Part shown: positions 1 through 7,562 of the stretch, piece after piece
Numbering within the stretch: position 1 is the stretch's first letter
Layout of the letters: each line of letters starts with the position of its first letter
Assembly: GCF_013363995.1 (NCBI RefSeq)
Contig: NZ_JABWGO010000004.1
Coordinates: 372,001 to 436,000, forward strand
DNA length: 64,000 nucleotides
Reading direction: 5' to 3'
Source of the DNA: Nonomuraea rhodomycinica
GTDB taxonomy: Bacteria; Actinomycetota; Actinomycetes; Streptosporangiales; Streptosporangiaceae
Program-made: the position numbers and the translations under genes
Notes under the pieces: generated by a model
What the model was told of the DNA's origin: nothing
Databases searched by the model: none
Seen by the model: only the letters and a program-made list of their open reading frames with translations

Positions 1-268
1 GCCGCAGCATCGGCACCCAGAAGCAGCCGTAGACGGCCAGCGCGCCCCACCGCTCGACGACGTCCTCGATCTTCGCGATGCGCTCGCGGCCCAGCCGCAC
101 GCCGACGCGCGAGTCGTACAGCCGCTCGCCGAGCTTGCGCCCGACCCAGTAGTAGACCTGGAACGCCCCGAACAGCGCCGCGATCAGGACGACGCCCACC
201 AGCCAGTACGGCAGGCCGAGCCAGAACGGCTCACCGGGGGAGGGGACGGCCAGTGCCGGGCGCCACAT
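1..268 (-). CDS. DedA/VTT-family membrane protein (3' part cut off)
   Basis: The frame opens at ATG 268 and runs off the left edge, so only the first 89 residues are present. A hydrophobic stretch (FWLGLPYWLVGVVLIAALFG) is followed by YYWVGRKLGERLYDSR and then KIEDVVERWGALAVYG...PMLR. The order of membrane helix, a YxxGRxxG turn and a re-entrant segment ending in a proline near an Arg is typical of SNARE-associated/VTT (DedA) proteins. Members of this family are membrane-potential-linked and some flip phospholipids; no substrate can be assigned from this fragment. A putative iron box lies 29-47 bases upstream on the same strand. Confidence 0.7.
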   Translation of the reverse strand, partial: MWRPALAVPSPGEPFWLGLPYWLVGVVLIAALFGAFQVYYWVGRKLGERLYDSRVGVRLGRERIAKIEDVVERWGALAVYGCFWVPMLR

Positions 269-296
269 AGCGGAACATCACCACCCCAGATCGCAC

Positions 297-315
297 AAAG
301 GTCAGCCTAACCTTA
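297..315 (-). promoter_or_regulatory. putative iron box (DmdR1/IdeR-type operator)
   Basis: Read on the reverse strand, the 19-mer TAAGGTTAGGCTGACCTTT matches the actinobacterial iron-box consensus TTAGGTTAGGCTCACCTAA at 15 of 19 positions by hand alignment. It lies just upstream of the DedA-like start at 268. If real, an iron-loaded DtxR-family repressor would control that gene. Seen by eye only; no regulator gene is in the window. Confidence 0.45.
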
Positions 316-477
316 GTTCACGCCCGAGCGTGCCTGCCACAGCGGTCCGGCTGCCGGTGCTCCCCATCCTGTCGCACCGGCGGCCTGCACGGACGCCGCA
401 AAAGGTGCAAGTCACCGACAACCGCCCCGCAATCGTCCTCGCCTACACCTGTACATGAGCGAAGAGGAGTGACGATC

Positions 478-1029
478 ATGGGGACGAGAAGCACCGCGGT
501 CCTGGTCAGCGGTACGGCGAACACGGCCAAGCTGTTCGTCGCGGCGTTCGCCTTCACCGCCGCCTACGTGGGGTTCTCGGCCTACGACACCGCGAGCTCC
601 GCACCCCGGGACGGGCACACCGTGACCCTGTCGGCCCGCGAGACGCCGATGACCACGCCGATGACCACGCCGATGACCCTGCCGATGACGACGCCGATCG
701 CGTCGAGCGTGGCACCGGCCGCCCCCGGCACCGTGACGGTCGTCGAGACGCGCAGCGACACCGGGTGCGCCAAGACGTTCACGGCCAGGGGCGTGGTCGT
801 CAACCCCGACCCGCACGGCACCGCCCTGTACGCCTGGCGGCTGGCCCGCCTGAGCCCGGACGGCCGCGTCTGGCGCGACTACCTGGTGGACCACGACGGG
901 TTCGCCGGCCTCCGGGAGAGCGTCGACTGGTCGCCGCGCATCACCGGCAACCCGGGGTGGTACCGGGTCGAGCTGTCCGTGCGCGGCGCCGGCACGGTCA
1001 AGAGCAGGCGCTTCCAGGTCACCTGCTGA
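478..1029 (+). CDS. small membrane-anchored protein with TPMT repeats, unknown function
   Basis: This is 183 residues from ATG 478. A GTG at 469 is in frame, but the GAGGAG at 464-469 is spaced correctly only for the ATG. Residues about 12-35 form one hydrophobic segment that would act as an uncleaved anchor or signal. A low-complexity linker of PMTTPMTTPMTLPMT follows, from a 12-bp DNA repeat at 643-702. The outer part (about residues 80-183) has cysteines near both ends, possibly a disulfide-closed beta domain. I do not recognise the family. A five-codon frame (ATG 455 to TGA 472) overlaps the ribosome-binding site and could be a decoy or a coupling element. Confidence 0.65.
   Translation: MGTRSTAVLVSGTANTAKLFVAAFAFTAAYVGFSAYDTASSAPRDGHTVTLSARETPMTTPMTTPMTLPMTTPIASSVAPAAPGTVTVVETRSDTGCAKTFTARGVVVNPDPHGTALYAWRLARLSPDGRVWRDYLVDHDGFAGLRESVDWSPRITGNPGWYRVELSVRGAGTVKSRRFQVTC
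643..702 (+). repeat. 12-bp in-gene tandem repeat
   Basis: The unit ACGCCGATGACC occurs three times exactly and twice more with changes, in frame, giving the Thr-Pro-Met-Thr linker of the gene at 478. Units of 12 bp keep the frame, so copy number can vary without breaking the protein. Confidence 0.8.
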
Positions 1030-1062
1030 CGGGCCCCGTCCAGGTCACCTGCCAACGGGCCC
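1013..1062 (+). repeat. 24-bp direct duplication across a stop codon
   Basis: TCCAGGTCACCTGC followed by ACGGGCCC-like sequence occurs at 1013-1036 and, with two changes, at 1039-1062. The first copy carries the final codons and TGA of the gene at 478; the second lies in the short gap before the convergent regulator gene. It looks like a local duplication of the gene's 3' end. Confidence 0.7.
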
Positions 1063-1079
1063 GCACGAACCGACGGCCC

Positions 1080-4000
1080 TCACAGGCCGACCGAGCGGCG
1101 GGCGGCGTCCACCCAGCGCGGCACGCCGACCCGCTCCGCCACCTCCAGCGCCTTGGTGTAGTGGTCGCGCGCCGCGTCCGGCTGCCCCAGCCGCAGCGCG
1201 AGGTCGCCGAGCGTCAGCGCGACCGGCCACAGCGCCACCACGCCGGTGCCCGCCCCCGCGACCCGGTCGGCGAACGGCACGAGCTTGTCGTAGCAGTCGA
1301 CCATCCGCTCCCGGTCGTCGAGCAGCATCCCGGCCAGCGCCCGCCACGTCATCGCCAGCTCGTACAGGAAGTCCGGCCGGACCGGCGGCCGGACGGCGGC
1401 CACGGCCTTGGCGTCGGCCAGGTGCCCGGCGGAGGCGAGCGCCAGCGCGTACGCGTCGAGCGTCCACTTGGCGCCCCGCTGGTGCGCCTCGGCCAGCAGC
1501 TCGACCGTCTCGGCCGCGCGGCCGTCCACCAGGTGCAGGCAGAACGTGGTGATCAGCGGCAGGTCCTGGCGGCCCTCCAGCATGCCGGCGCGGGCCGTCA
1601 TGCGGGCCGCCTCGCGGTAGGTGCGCTCGGCCCCCGCGTAGTCGCCGGCGATCATCAGCCGCTGCCCGGAGTACCAGGCGCAGACCGCGGCGGGCGCGGA
1701 CAGGTCGTACTGCCGGGCCAGCCGCTCCGCGGCGGCGGCGTGCTGGTCGGCCGCGGCGAACTGGCCGCGGGCCGCCGCGCACTCCAGCAGCACGAGGTGG
1801 GCGAGCGCCTGGGTGGCCATCTGGCCGGAGCGCTGGGCCACCTCCAGTAGCTCGCGGCCGATGCTCTCGCGGGTGTCGACGGCGGGGATGTCGTACGACT
1901 GGCGCAGCCGCCCGCTCAGCGCGGCGGCCAGCAGCACCGGGTCGCCGCTCTGCCGGGCCAGCTCCAGCGCCTCCAGCGACGCCTGCCGCCCGCGCTCGGG
2001 CGAGGAGGAGCCCTCCAGCTCCAGCGCGAGCGTGGTGAGCAGGCTCGCGCGCAGCGTCTGCTCGCCCTCGGGCAGCTCCATGAGCGCCTTCTCGGTGACG
2101 TCCACGATCTCCCACGCGGTGCGGGTGAAGTCGCGCGCCATGCCCTTGTGCGGGACGGCCAGCGAGGCCGCCACCCGGGCGGTGATCTCCAGGTCGCCCA
2201 GCGGCAGCGCGGCGTCCATGGCCTCGCGGCGCAGCAGCCGCGCCGCGGTCATGTCGCCGCACAGGGCCAGCGCCTTGATCCGGTGCAGCATGAGCTGCAG
2301 CCGGTCACGGGTGGGGCCGCCGGTACGGTCGAACGCGGCGATGGCCTGCTCCCACAGCGTCGCGGCCTCGCGGTGCGCGAAGCGGCGTTCGGCCTGCTCG
2401 GCGGCCAGGCCGGAGTAGTGGACGGCCTTCTCGGCGGCGTCGGCCAGGAAGTAGTGGTGGGCGAGCGCCGCCACGTCGGACGGGGCGCGCCGCTCGATGA
2501 CCGCCGCGACCGCCGCGTGCAGCCGGGTGCGGCGCAGCCGGGACGCGTCGGAGTAGATCGTGTCGCGCACCAGGTCGTGGTCGAAGCGCAGCAGCCCCGG
2601 GCCCGGCTCGGTGACCAGCCCCGCGAGTAACGCCGCCTCGACGGCCTCCACCACGGCGTCCTCATCGCCGGCCACGTCCACCAGCACGTCGACGTCCACG
2701 TCGCGGCCGATCACCGCGGCCTGCAGCAGGATCTGCTGCGCCCCGGCGGGCAGGCGCGAGATGCGCCGCCGCAGCACGTCGCGCACGCCCGACGGCACGC
2801 GGGACAGCACCTCCGCGGCGCTGGCCCGGTCGGCGGCGGCCTCCGAGTCGAGCAGGCGGACGGTCTCGCGGACGAAGAACGGGTTGCCCGCGGTGCGCTC
2901 GACGATCGACTCGACCGCGTCCTCGTCGATCTCGCGCACGCAGGTGGCCCGGACCAGTTCCGCCACGGCCTTCGGGTCGAGCCCCGACAGCTGCACCCGC
3001 AGCGGCCCGAGCCGGGCCAGCGACGCCAGCACGTCGGACTGGCCGTCGTCCAGCTCGCTCTCGCGGCAGGTGACGACGAGCATGACCCGGCTGGTGGCCA
3101 GCAGGCTGGGCAGCGCCCGCAGCAGGGCGAGCGTCTGGTCGTCGGCCCAGTGCAGGTCTTCGAGCGTCAGCAGCATCGGCGCCCGCCGGGCCACCCCGGC
3201 CAGGTAGCCGCCGACCGCCCGGTGCAGGCGGAAGCCGCCGGACGCCTCGTCGTCGTCGGGGTCGGGCGCGGCGTCGTCCAGCAGCGGGGCGAGGAGCTGG
3301 GAGTACTCGCCCGCGCCGGTGCGGCCCACCAGCGAGCGCAGGATCTCCACCCACGCCCAGCCGGGCGGCGTCGCGCTGGAGTCGGGGCAGGCGCCCGAGG
3401 CCGTCATCCAGCCGTCGGCGGCGAGCCGGCCCTCGAGCTGGCGCAGCAGCGTGGTCTTGCCCGCGCCCGCGACGCCGGCGACGATCGCGACCTGGAAGCG
3501 GCCCGTACGGCCGGCGGCGGTGGTCAGCCGGGCCAGCTCGGCGTCGCGCCCGACGAACGGCTCCGGCTCCAACGGGGGAGGCTCGACCGCGGCGACGGTC
3601 CGGGGCGGCCAGGTGTCGCCGACCGGCACGGGCCGCGGCGGGCGCGGCACGGTGGCCAGCTCCAGCTCGGGGGCCTGGGCCAGGATGTCGGACTCCAGCT
3701 TGCGCAGCGCCGGCCCCGGGTCGATGCCCAGCTCGTCGGCCAGGATGCCGCGGGCCCGGCGCAGCGCCGCCAGCGCGTCGCCCTGCCGGCCGCAGCGGTA
3801 CAGGCCGAGGGCCAGCAGCCGCCAGCCCTCCTCGCGCAGCGGGTGCTCGGTGGTCAGCGCCTCCAGGTCGGGCACGGTCTCGGCGTGCAGGCCGAGGCGC
3901 AGCCCGGTGTCGGCGTGCCGCTCGCGGGCGACCAGCCGCAGCTCGGTCAGCCGGTTGACCTCGGCCTCGGCCCACGGCTGGTCGGCGAAGTCGGAGTAGG

Positions 4001-4421
4001 GGGTGCCACGCCACAGGCCGAGGGCCTTCTCCAGCCGGCCGCGCGCCGACTGCGGGTCGCCCTCCTCCAGGTGCTCGCCCGCCGCCCGGACGAGCTGCTC
4101 GAACGTGAGCGCGTCGACCTGGTCGGGCGCCACCCGCAGCGCGTAGCCGGAGGCGACGGTCACCAGCAGCCGGTTGGGCCCGCCACGCGGACGCCCCGGC
4201 TCCAGCACGCGGCGCAGCCGCGAGATGTAAACCTGGAGCCCCGACTGGGCTCCCTTGGCCGTGTCGTCATCCCACAGGTCGTACAGCAACGTGTCGACCG
4301 GAACGACCTGACCTCTGGCCACGAGAAGCCGGGCGAGGACGGCCCGCTGCCGCAACCCGCCGAGGTCGAGTTCGTCGTCTTCGTACGCCTCGACTGGCCC
4401 CAGAACCCGGAACGCCACCAT
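1080..4421 (-). CDS. AfsR/SARP-family transcriptional activator with STAND ATPase
   Basis: 1113 residues from ATG 4421 (MVAFRVLGPVEAY). A TTG at 4442 and GTG at 4433 are in-frame alternatives, but the ATG start matches the usual beginning of SARP proteins. Residues about 1-90 are an OmpR-type winged helix, about 90-240 the bacterial transcriptional activation domain, about 315-325 a Walker A (GVAGAGKTT) and about 415-427 a Walker B (LLTLEDLHWAD) of a STAND/AAA ATPase. The remaining 600 residues are alpha-helical TPR-like repeats. Such large SARPs activate secondary metabolism or differentiation genes by binding direct repeats near the -35 box. No biosynthetic cluster is adjacent, so this one may act elsewhere or pleiotropically. 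It converges on the gene at 478. Confidence 0.9.
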   Translation of the reverse strand: MVAFRVLGPVEAYEDDELDLGGLRQRAVLARLLVARGQVVPVDTLLYDLWDDDTAKGAQSGLQVYISRLRRVLEPGRPRGGPNRLLVTVASGYALRVAPDQVDALTFEQLVRAAGEHLEEGDPQSARGRLEKALGLWRGTPYSDFADQPWAEAEVNRLTELRLVARERHADTGLRLGLHAETVPDLEALTTEHPLREEGWRLLALGLYRCGRQGDALAALRRARGILADELGIDPGPALRKLESDILAQAPELELATVPRPPRPVPVGDTWPPRTVAAVEPPPLEPEPFVGRDAELARLTTAAGRTGRFQVAIVAGVAGAGKTTLLRQLEGRLAADGWMTASGACPDSSATPPGWAWVEILRSLVGRTGAGEYSQLLAPLLDDAAPDPDDDEASGGFRLHRAVGGYLAGVARRAPMLLTLEDLHWADDQTLALLRALPSLLATSRVMLVVTCRESELDDGQSDVLASLARLGPLRVQLSGLDPKAVAELVRATCVREIDEDAVESIVERTAGNPFFVRETVRLLDSEAAADRASAAEVLSRVPSGVRDVLRRRISRLPAGAQQILLQAAVIGRDVDVDVLVDVAGDEDAVVEAVEAALLAGLVTEPGPGLLRFDHDLVRDTIYSDASRLRRTRLHAAVAAVIERRAPSDVAALAHHYFLADAAEKAVHYSGLAAEQAERRFAHREAATLWEQAIAAFDRTGGPTRDRLQLMLHRIKALALCGDMTAARLLRREAMDAALPLGDLEITARVAASLAVPHKGMARDFTRTAWEIVDVTEKALMELPEGEQTLRASLLTTLALELEGSSSPERGRQASLEALELARQSGDPVLLAAALSGRLRQSYDIPAVDTRESIGRELLEVAQRSGQMATQALAHLVLLECAAARGQFAAADQHAAAAERLARQYDLSAPAAVCAWYSGQRLMIAGDYAGAERTYREAARMTARAGMLEGRQDLPLITTFCLHLVDGRAAETVELLAEAHQRGAKWTLDAYALALASAGHLADAKAVAAVRPPVRPDFLYELAMTWRALAGMLLDDRERMVDCYDKLVPFADRVAGAGTGVVALWPVALTLGDLALRLGQPDAARDHYTKALEVAERVGVPRWVDAARRSVGL

Positions 4422-4484
4422 GTCAGCCGCCACGCTATGCAAGCTTCCGAATCGCGCACAAGGTCTTTGTTTCGTTTCGGATGG

Positions 4485-5546
4485 TCACGGGGAGGCCTTC
4501 GAGATCGCGGACGGGGGCTCCGTGGCGGTGCCTCGGCCGTCACGCCTGCGCAGCAGCGCCCACGCGCCCAGGGCGAGGCCGCCGAACGGGATCTCGATAG
4601 TGTAAGTCCAGAAGCCGAACAGCAGCGCGGTCGCGGTGGCGGGCGCCGCCGGCACCCCGAACGCGCCGGTGAGCAGGAGCACGACGCCGCCCTCCATGAT
4701 GCCCGCGCCGCTCGGGGTGATCAGGGCGCTGGTGAGCACCCGCGACAGGGCGAACACCGCGATCGACTGGGCCAGGCCGGGGTAGGCGCCGGTGGCCAGC
4801 ATGCACGCGGCCATGATCGCCCACTGGAACCCGAGGAAGAACACCATGCCCACCGACAGGCCCAGCCAGCGGGTGTGGACGACGTCGGCGGTGTCGGCGC
4901 GCAGCCGTTCGAACGCCTCGGAGGCGTGGAAGCGCAGCCGCAGCACCCGGACCACGGCGTCCAGCCCGCGGCCGAGCAGCCGCGCGGCGCGGTCCCAGTA
5001 GAGGGCCGCCGCCACGACCAGGCACAGCACGAGGATCGACACCGCGCCCACCCAGCCGGCCCGGGCCACGGTGTGGTTGGGCACCTCGCCCGCCATGAGC
5101 AGCGCGATGATCCCGACCGCCGGCAGGATGAACCTGAACAAGGTGTTCCAGATGCCGCTGACCAGCGTCATCACCACGATCGGCCGGTTGCCGAACCCCC
5201 AGCCCCGGGTCATCGCGAACGTCAGCGCCACGCCGGCCGCGCCGCCGAAGGGCAGCAGGTTGCTCACCGCGCTCCCGGCCGCGTTCAGCGTCAGCGCCTG
5301 CGTGTGGCCGAGGCCGGGCAGCGAGCCGGTCAGCACGAACGTGTACGCGAACAGGCTCAGCAGCCACAGCGCCGTCATCAGCGCGATCATCGGGAAGCCG
5401 ATCGTGGCGAACACCGCGCCGATCTCGTGCCAGGAGACCGGTTTGCCGGTCAGCGCGCGCACGATCTGCGGCAGGTAGACGACGAGCACCACCGCCAGCG
5501 CGAGCGACAGCGCCGACAGTGTGATCTGGACCCACTTGTTCTTCAT
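4485..5546 (-). CDS. flippase-like integral membrane protein (LPG synthase TM domain family)
   Basis: 353 residues from ATG 5546, almost entirely hydrophobic with about eight membrane helices. The motif region NAAGSAVSNLLPFGGAAGVALTFA, then GIWNTLFRF, and a late SGAGIMEGGVVLLLTGAFGVPAAPA segment are those of the lysylphosphatidylglycerol-synthase transmembrane (UPF0104, AglD-like) family. These proteins flip or help handle lipid-linked groups at the membrane; no aminoacyltransferase domain is attached here. It lies 49 bases after the PIG-L deacetylase gene on the same strand, and the pair may be one transcript. That context suggests a role in envelope glycolipid export, as inference. Confidence 0.85.
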   Translation of the reverse strand: MKNKWVQITLSALSLALAVVLVVYLPQIVRALTGKPVSWHEIGAVFATIGFPMIALMTALWLLSLFAYTFVLTGSLPGLGHTQALTLNAAGSAVSNLLPFGGAAGVALTFAMTRGWGFGNRPIVVMTLVSGIWNTLFRFILPAVGIIALLMAGEVPNHTVARAGWVGAVSILVLCLVVAAALYWDRAARLLGRGLDAVVRVLRLRFHASEAFERLRADTADVVHTRWLGLSVGMVFFLGFQWAIMAACMLATGAYPGLAQSIAVFALSRVLTSALITPSGAGIMEGGVVLLLTGAFGVPAAPATATALLFGFWTYTIEIPFGGLALGAWALLRRRDGRGTATEPPSAISKASP

Positions 5547-5595
5547 CGTGTCCCAGTCTGCCGGGCGCGGGCACGGCCCGGATCATCCGGAGGTG

Positions 5596-6414
5596 TCAAC
5601 TCGGCCACGGGTCCAGCGGATGACGCAGGCGGGTGCCGGGCGGCACGTCGCGGCGGACGAACCACTCGGTGCCGAACACCAGGCGGTAGAGCGGGCCGGG
5701 CACCTTCAGCAGCACGGCCAGGGTGCGGTCGCCGTCGCCGCCCTTCGCCTGCGAGGCGTGCGCGGCCATGGCCGCCCGTTTCTGTCTCGTGTACTTGCGC
5801 ACGTTGACCCGGTGGGTGATCACCTCGCCGGGCGAGTACGCGCTCTCGAACGTCCGCACGTCGAACTCCGGCGGGAACCGGTAGACCTTGCCCGCCAGGC
5901 GCAGCAGCCTGACCAGCGGGTCGCGGTCGACCGTGGCCTCCAGCACGATCGGCGTGCCCGCGAGCTCCGCGGCCCGCCGCCCCACCCGGTGGACCTGGAC
6001 GTGGTCAGGATGGCCGTAGCCGCCCGCCGGGTCGTAGATCGACAGCAGCTCGGCCTCCTCCTCGCGCAGGATGTCGGCCAGCCGGCCCGCGGCCTGCTCG
6101 GTGTCGGCGTCGATGAAGGCGTTGTCGGGCCGCTCGTCGGCCACGCCGCCCTTGGGGCTGAGGCCCGAGTCGCCGTAGCCGAGGCACTCCACGCGGGCGC
6201 ACCCGAGCAGCGCGGCCGACTCGTACAGCTCCTTCAGCCGGGTGCGGCCGAGCTCCTCGCCGGGCTCCATGTCGGCCAGGCCGCGCTCGCCCGCGGTCGC
6301 CACCACGAGCACCACGCGGTGCCCCTCGGCCGCGAGCATCGCCATCGTGCCCGCCGTCAGCAGGGCCTCGTCGTCGGGATGGGCGTGGAAGAACACAGCG
6401 GTACGTGGAGGCAC
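5596..6414 (-). CDS. PIG-L family zinc-dependent deacetylase
   Basis: 272 residues from GTG 6414. The N-terminal HAHPDDE motif (His12, Asp14, Asp15) and a later GYGHPDH motif give the metal-binding and catalytic residues of the LmbE/PIG-L (MshB-like) fold. The family removes N-acetyl groups from GlcNAc-type sugars or acts on related amides, as in mycothiol synthesis. Length is normal. It is divergent from a GT4 glycosyltransferase whose start is only 23 bases away, with overlapping -10 boxes, so the two are probably co-expressed. The pairing of a glycosyltransferase and a deacetylase suggests a glycoside made and then de-acetylated, but MshA/MshB identity is not supported because the PIG-L protein lacks closer MshB features that I could confirm by eye. 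Confidence 0.85.
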   Translation of the reverse strand: MPPRTAVFFHAHPDDEALLTAGTMAMLAAEGHRVVLVVATAGERGLADMEPGEELGRTRLKELYESAALLGCARVECLGYGDSGLSPKGGVADERPDNAFIDADTEQAAGRLADILREEEAELLSIYDPAGGYGHPDHVQVHRVGRRAAELAGTPIVLEATVDRDPLVRLLRLAGKVYRFPPEFDVRTFESAYSPGEVITHRVNVRKYTRQKRAAMAAHASQAKGGDGDRTLAVLLKVPGPLYRLVFGTEWFVRRDVPPGTRLRHPLDPWPS

Positions 6415-6420
6415 AGGCCC

Positions 6421-6430
6421 AGATTAGTCT
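6421..6430. promoter_or_regulatory. overlapping bidirectional -10 element
   Basis: AGATTAGTCT holds TAGTCT on the forward strand (6425-6430), 7 bases before GTG 6438, and TAATCT on the reverse strand (6426-6421), 6 bases before GTG 6414. The two hexamers share the TA at 6425-6426. Neither gene has room for a leader, so both mRNAs are probably leaderless. Confidence 0.55.
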
Positions 6431-6437
6431 GGGAGGG

Positions 6438-7562
6438 GTGCGGATCTTTCACGTGAGTGACTGTTACCTGCCGCGGCTCGGGGGGATCGAGGTCCAGGTC
6501 GCCGACCTCGTGCGGACGCAGAGGCAGGCCGGCCACGAGGTCGAGGTGGCCACCGCCACCAGGGGCGAGGCGCTGCCCGGTGTGCACCGGATCGTCGCGC
6601 CGATGCCGTTCGACCTGCCGGTCCACCCGGCCGGGGTGGGGCATCTCACGCGCCGCATGCGGGCGTCGCGGCCCGACGTGGTCCACGTCCACACGGGGGC
6701 GGTCTCGCCGTTCGCGTGGATGGGCGTGCGCGCGGCCGTACGGGCCGGGCTGCCGTGCGTGGTGACCGTGCACAGCATGTGGGACCCGCTGACGCGCGCC
6801 CTCTACCGCCTGCTGCGCCTGACGTACGGGTGGCAGCGCTGGGGCCTGGTGGGCACGACGGTGAGCAACGCCGCGGCGGCGCCGATCCGCGCGGTCGCGG
6901 GCCGGCGCGTGCCGGTGCGGGTCGTCTCCAACGGGCTGGACCTGTCGGCGTGGCGTTCCCAGGCCGGCGAGAGCGCCGGGCGGGATCGCGCGGACGGCGA
7001 GGTGCACATCGTCGCGGTGGGACGGCTGGCGCCGCGCAAGCAGCCGGTGCGGCTGCTGCGGCTGCTCGACCGGGTGCGGGCCGCGGTGCCGCCGGCGGTG
7101 CCGCTGCGGGCCACGGTCGTGGGCGACGGGCCGGCGCGCGGGTCGATGGAGCGCTACCTCGCCCGGCACGGCATGACCGGCTGGGTGTCGCTGCCCGGCC
7201 GCTACACGCGCGAGCAGATCGCCAAGGTGCTGGAGTCGGCGGACGTGTTCGTGGCCCCCGCGCCGCGCGAGTCGTTCGGCATCGCGGCGCTGGAGGCCCG
7301 CGCCGCCGGGCTGCCCGTGGTGGCGCGGGCGCAGAGCGGGGTGGCCGACTTCGTCCGGCACGGCACGGAGGGGCTGCTCGGCCGCGACCTCGGCGAGCTG
7401 GCGGCGGCCGTGGCCCGGCTGTCCGCCGACGCGGAGCTGCGGGCCCGGATCACCGCGCACAACCGCGCCACGCCGCCCGCCGCGGGCTCCTGGCCCGCCG
7501 TCCTGGAGGGGTTCGAGCGCGCGTACGAGCAGGCCGCCGGCCTGGTGCGGCGCAGGGGTTAG
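6438..7562 (+). CDS. glycosyltransferase family 4 (GT-B fold)
   Basis: 374 residues from GTG 6438, chosen because the first strand RIFHVSDCYLPRLGGIE is the conserved N-terminal acceptor-domain motif of GT4 enzymes. VVAVGRLAPRKQ-type sequence opens the nucleotide-sugar domain, and PRESFGIAALEA contains the EX7E motif that binds the donor diphosphate. The enzyme would transfer a sugar from a nucleotide donor, retaining configuration, probably to a lipid or small acceptor at the inner membrane face. It has no Shine-Dalgarno with usable spacing. Its stop overlaps by four bases the stop of the convergent DUF2079 gene. Confidence 0.88.
   Translation: MRIFHVSDCYLPRLGGIEVQVADLVRTQRQAGHEVEVATATRGEALPGVHRIVAPMPFDLPVHPAGVGHLTRRMRASRPDVVHVHTGAVSPFAWMGVRAAVRAGLPCVVTVHSMWDPLTRALYRLLRLTYGWQRWGLVGTTVSNAAAAPIRAVAGRRVPVRVVSNGLDLSAWRSQAGESAGRDRADGEVHIVAVGRLAPRKQPVRLLRLLDRVRAAVPPAVPLRATVVGDGPARGSMERYLARHGMTGWVSLPGRYTREQIAKVLESADVFVAPAPRESFGIAALEARAAGLPVVARAQSGVADFVRHGTEGLLGRDLGELAAAVARLSADAELRARITAHNRATPPAAGSWPAVLEGFERAYEQAAGLVRRRG

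Noticed and set aside
3150..5807. An 885-codon forward open frame
   Set aside because: Crosses the SARP and flippase-like genes in antisense and has no protein-like composition.
6438..6443. GGGAGG at 6431-6436 as ribosome-binding site of the GT4 gene
   Set aside because: Only one base separates it from GTG 6438, too close to work; starting at GTG 6453 would delete the conserved first strand.
5596..7562. Mycothiol genes mshA and mshB
   Set aside because: Only the broad GT4 and PIG-L families can be supported by eye; genome context and motifs do not prove the mycothiol enzymes.
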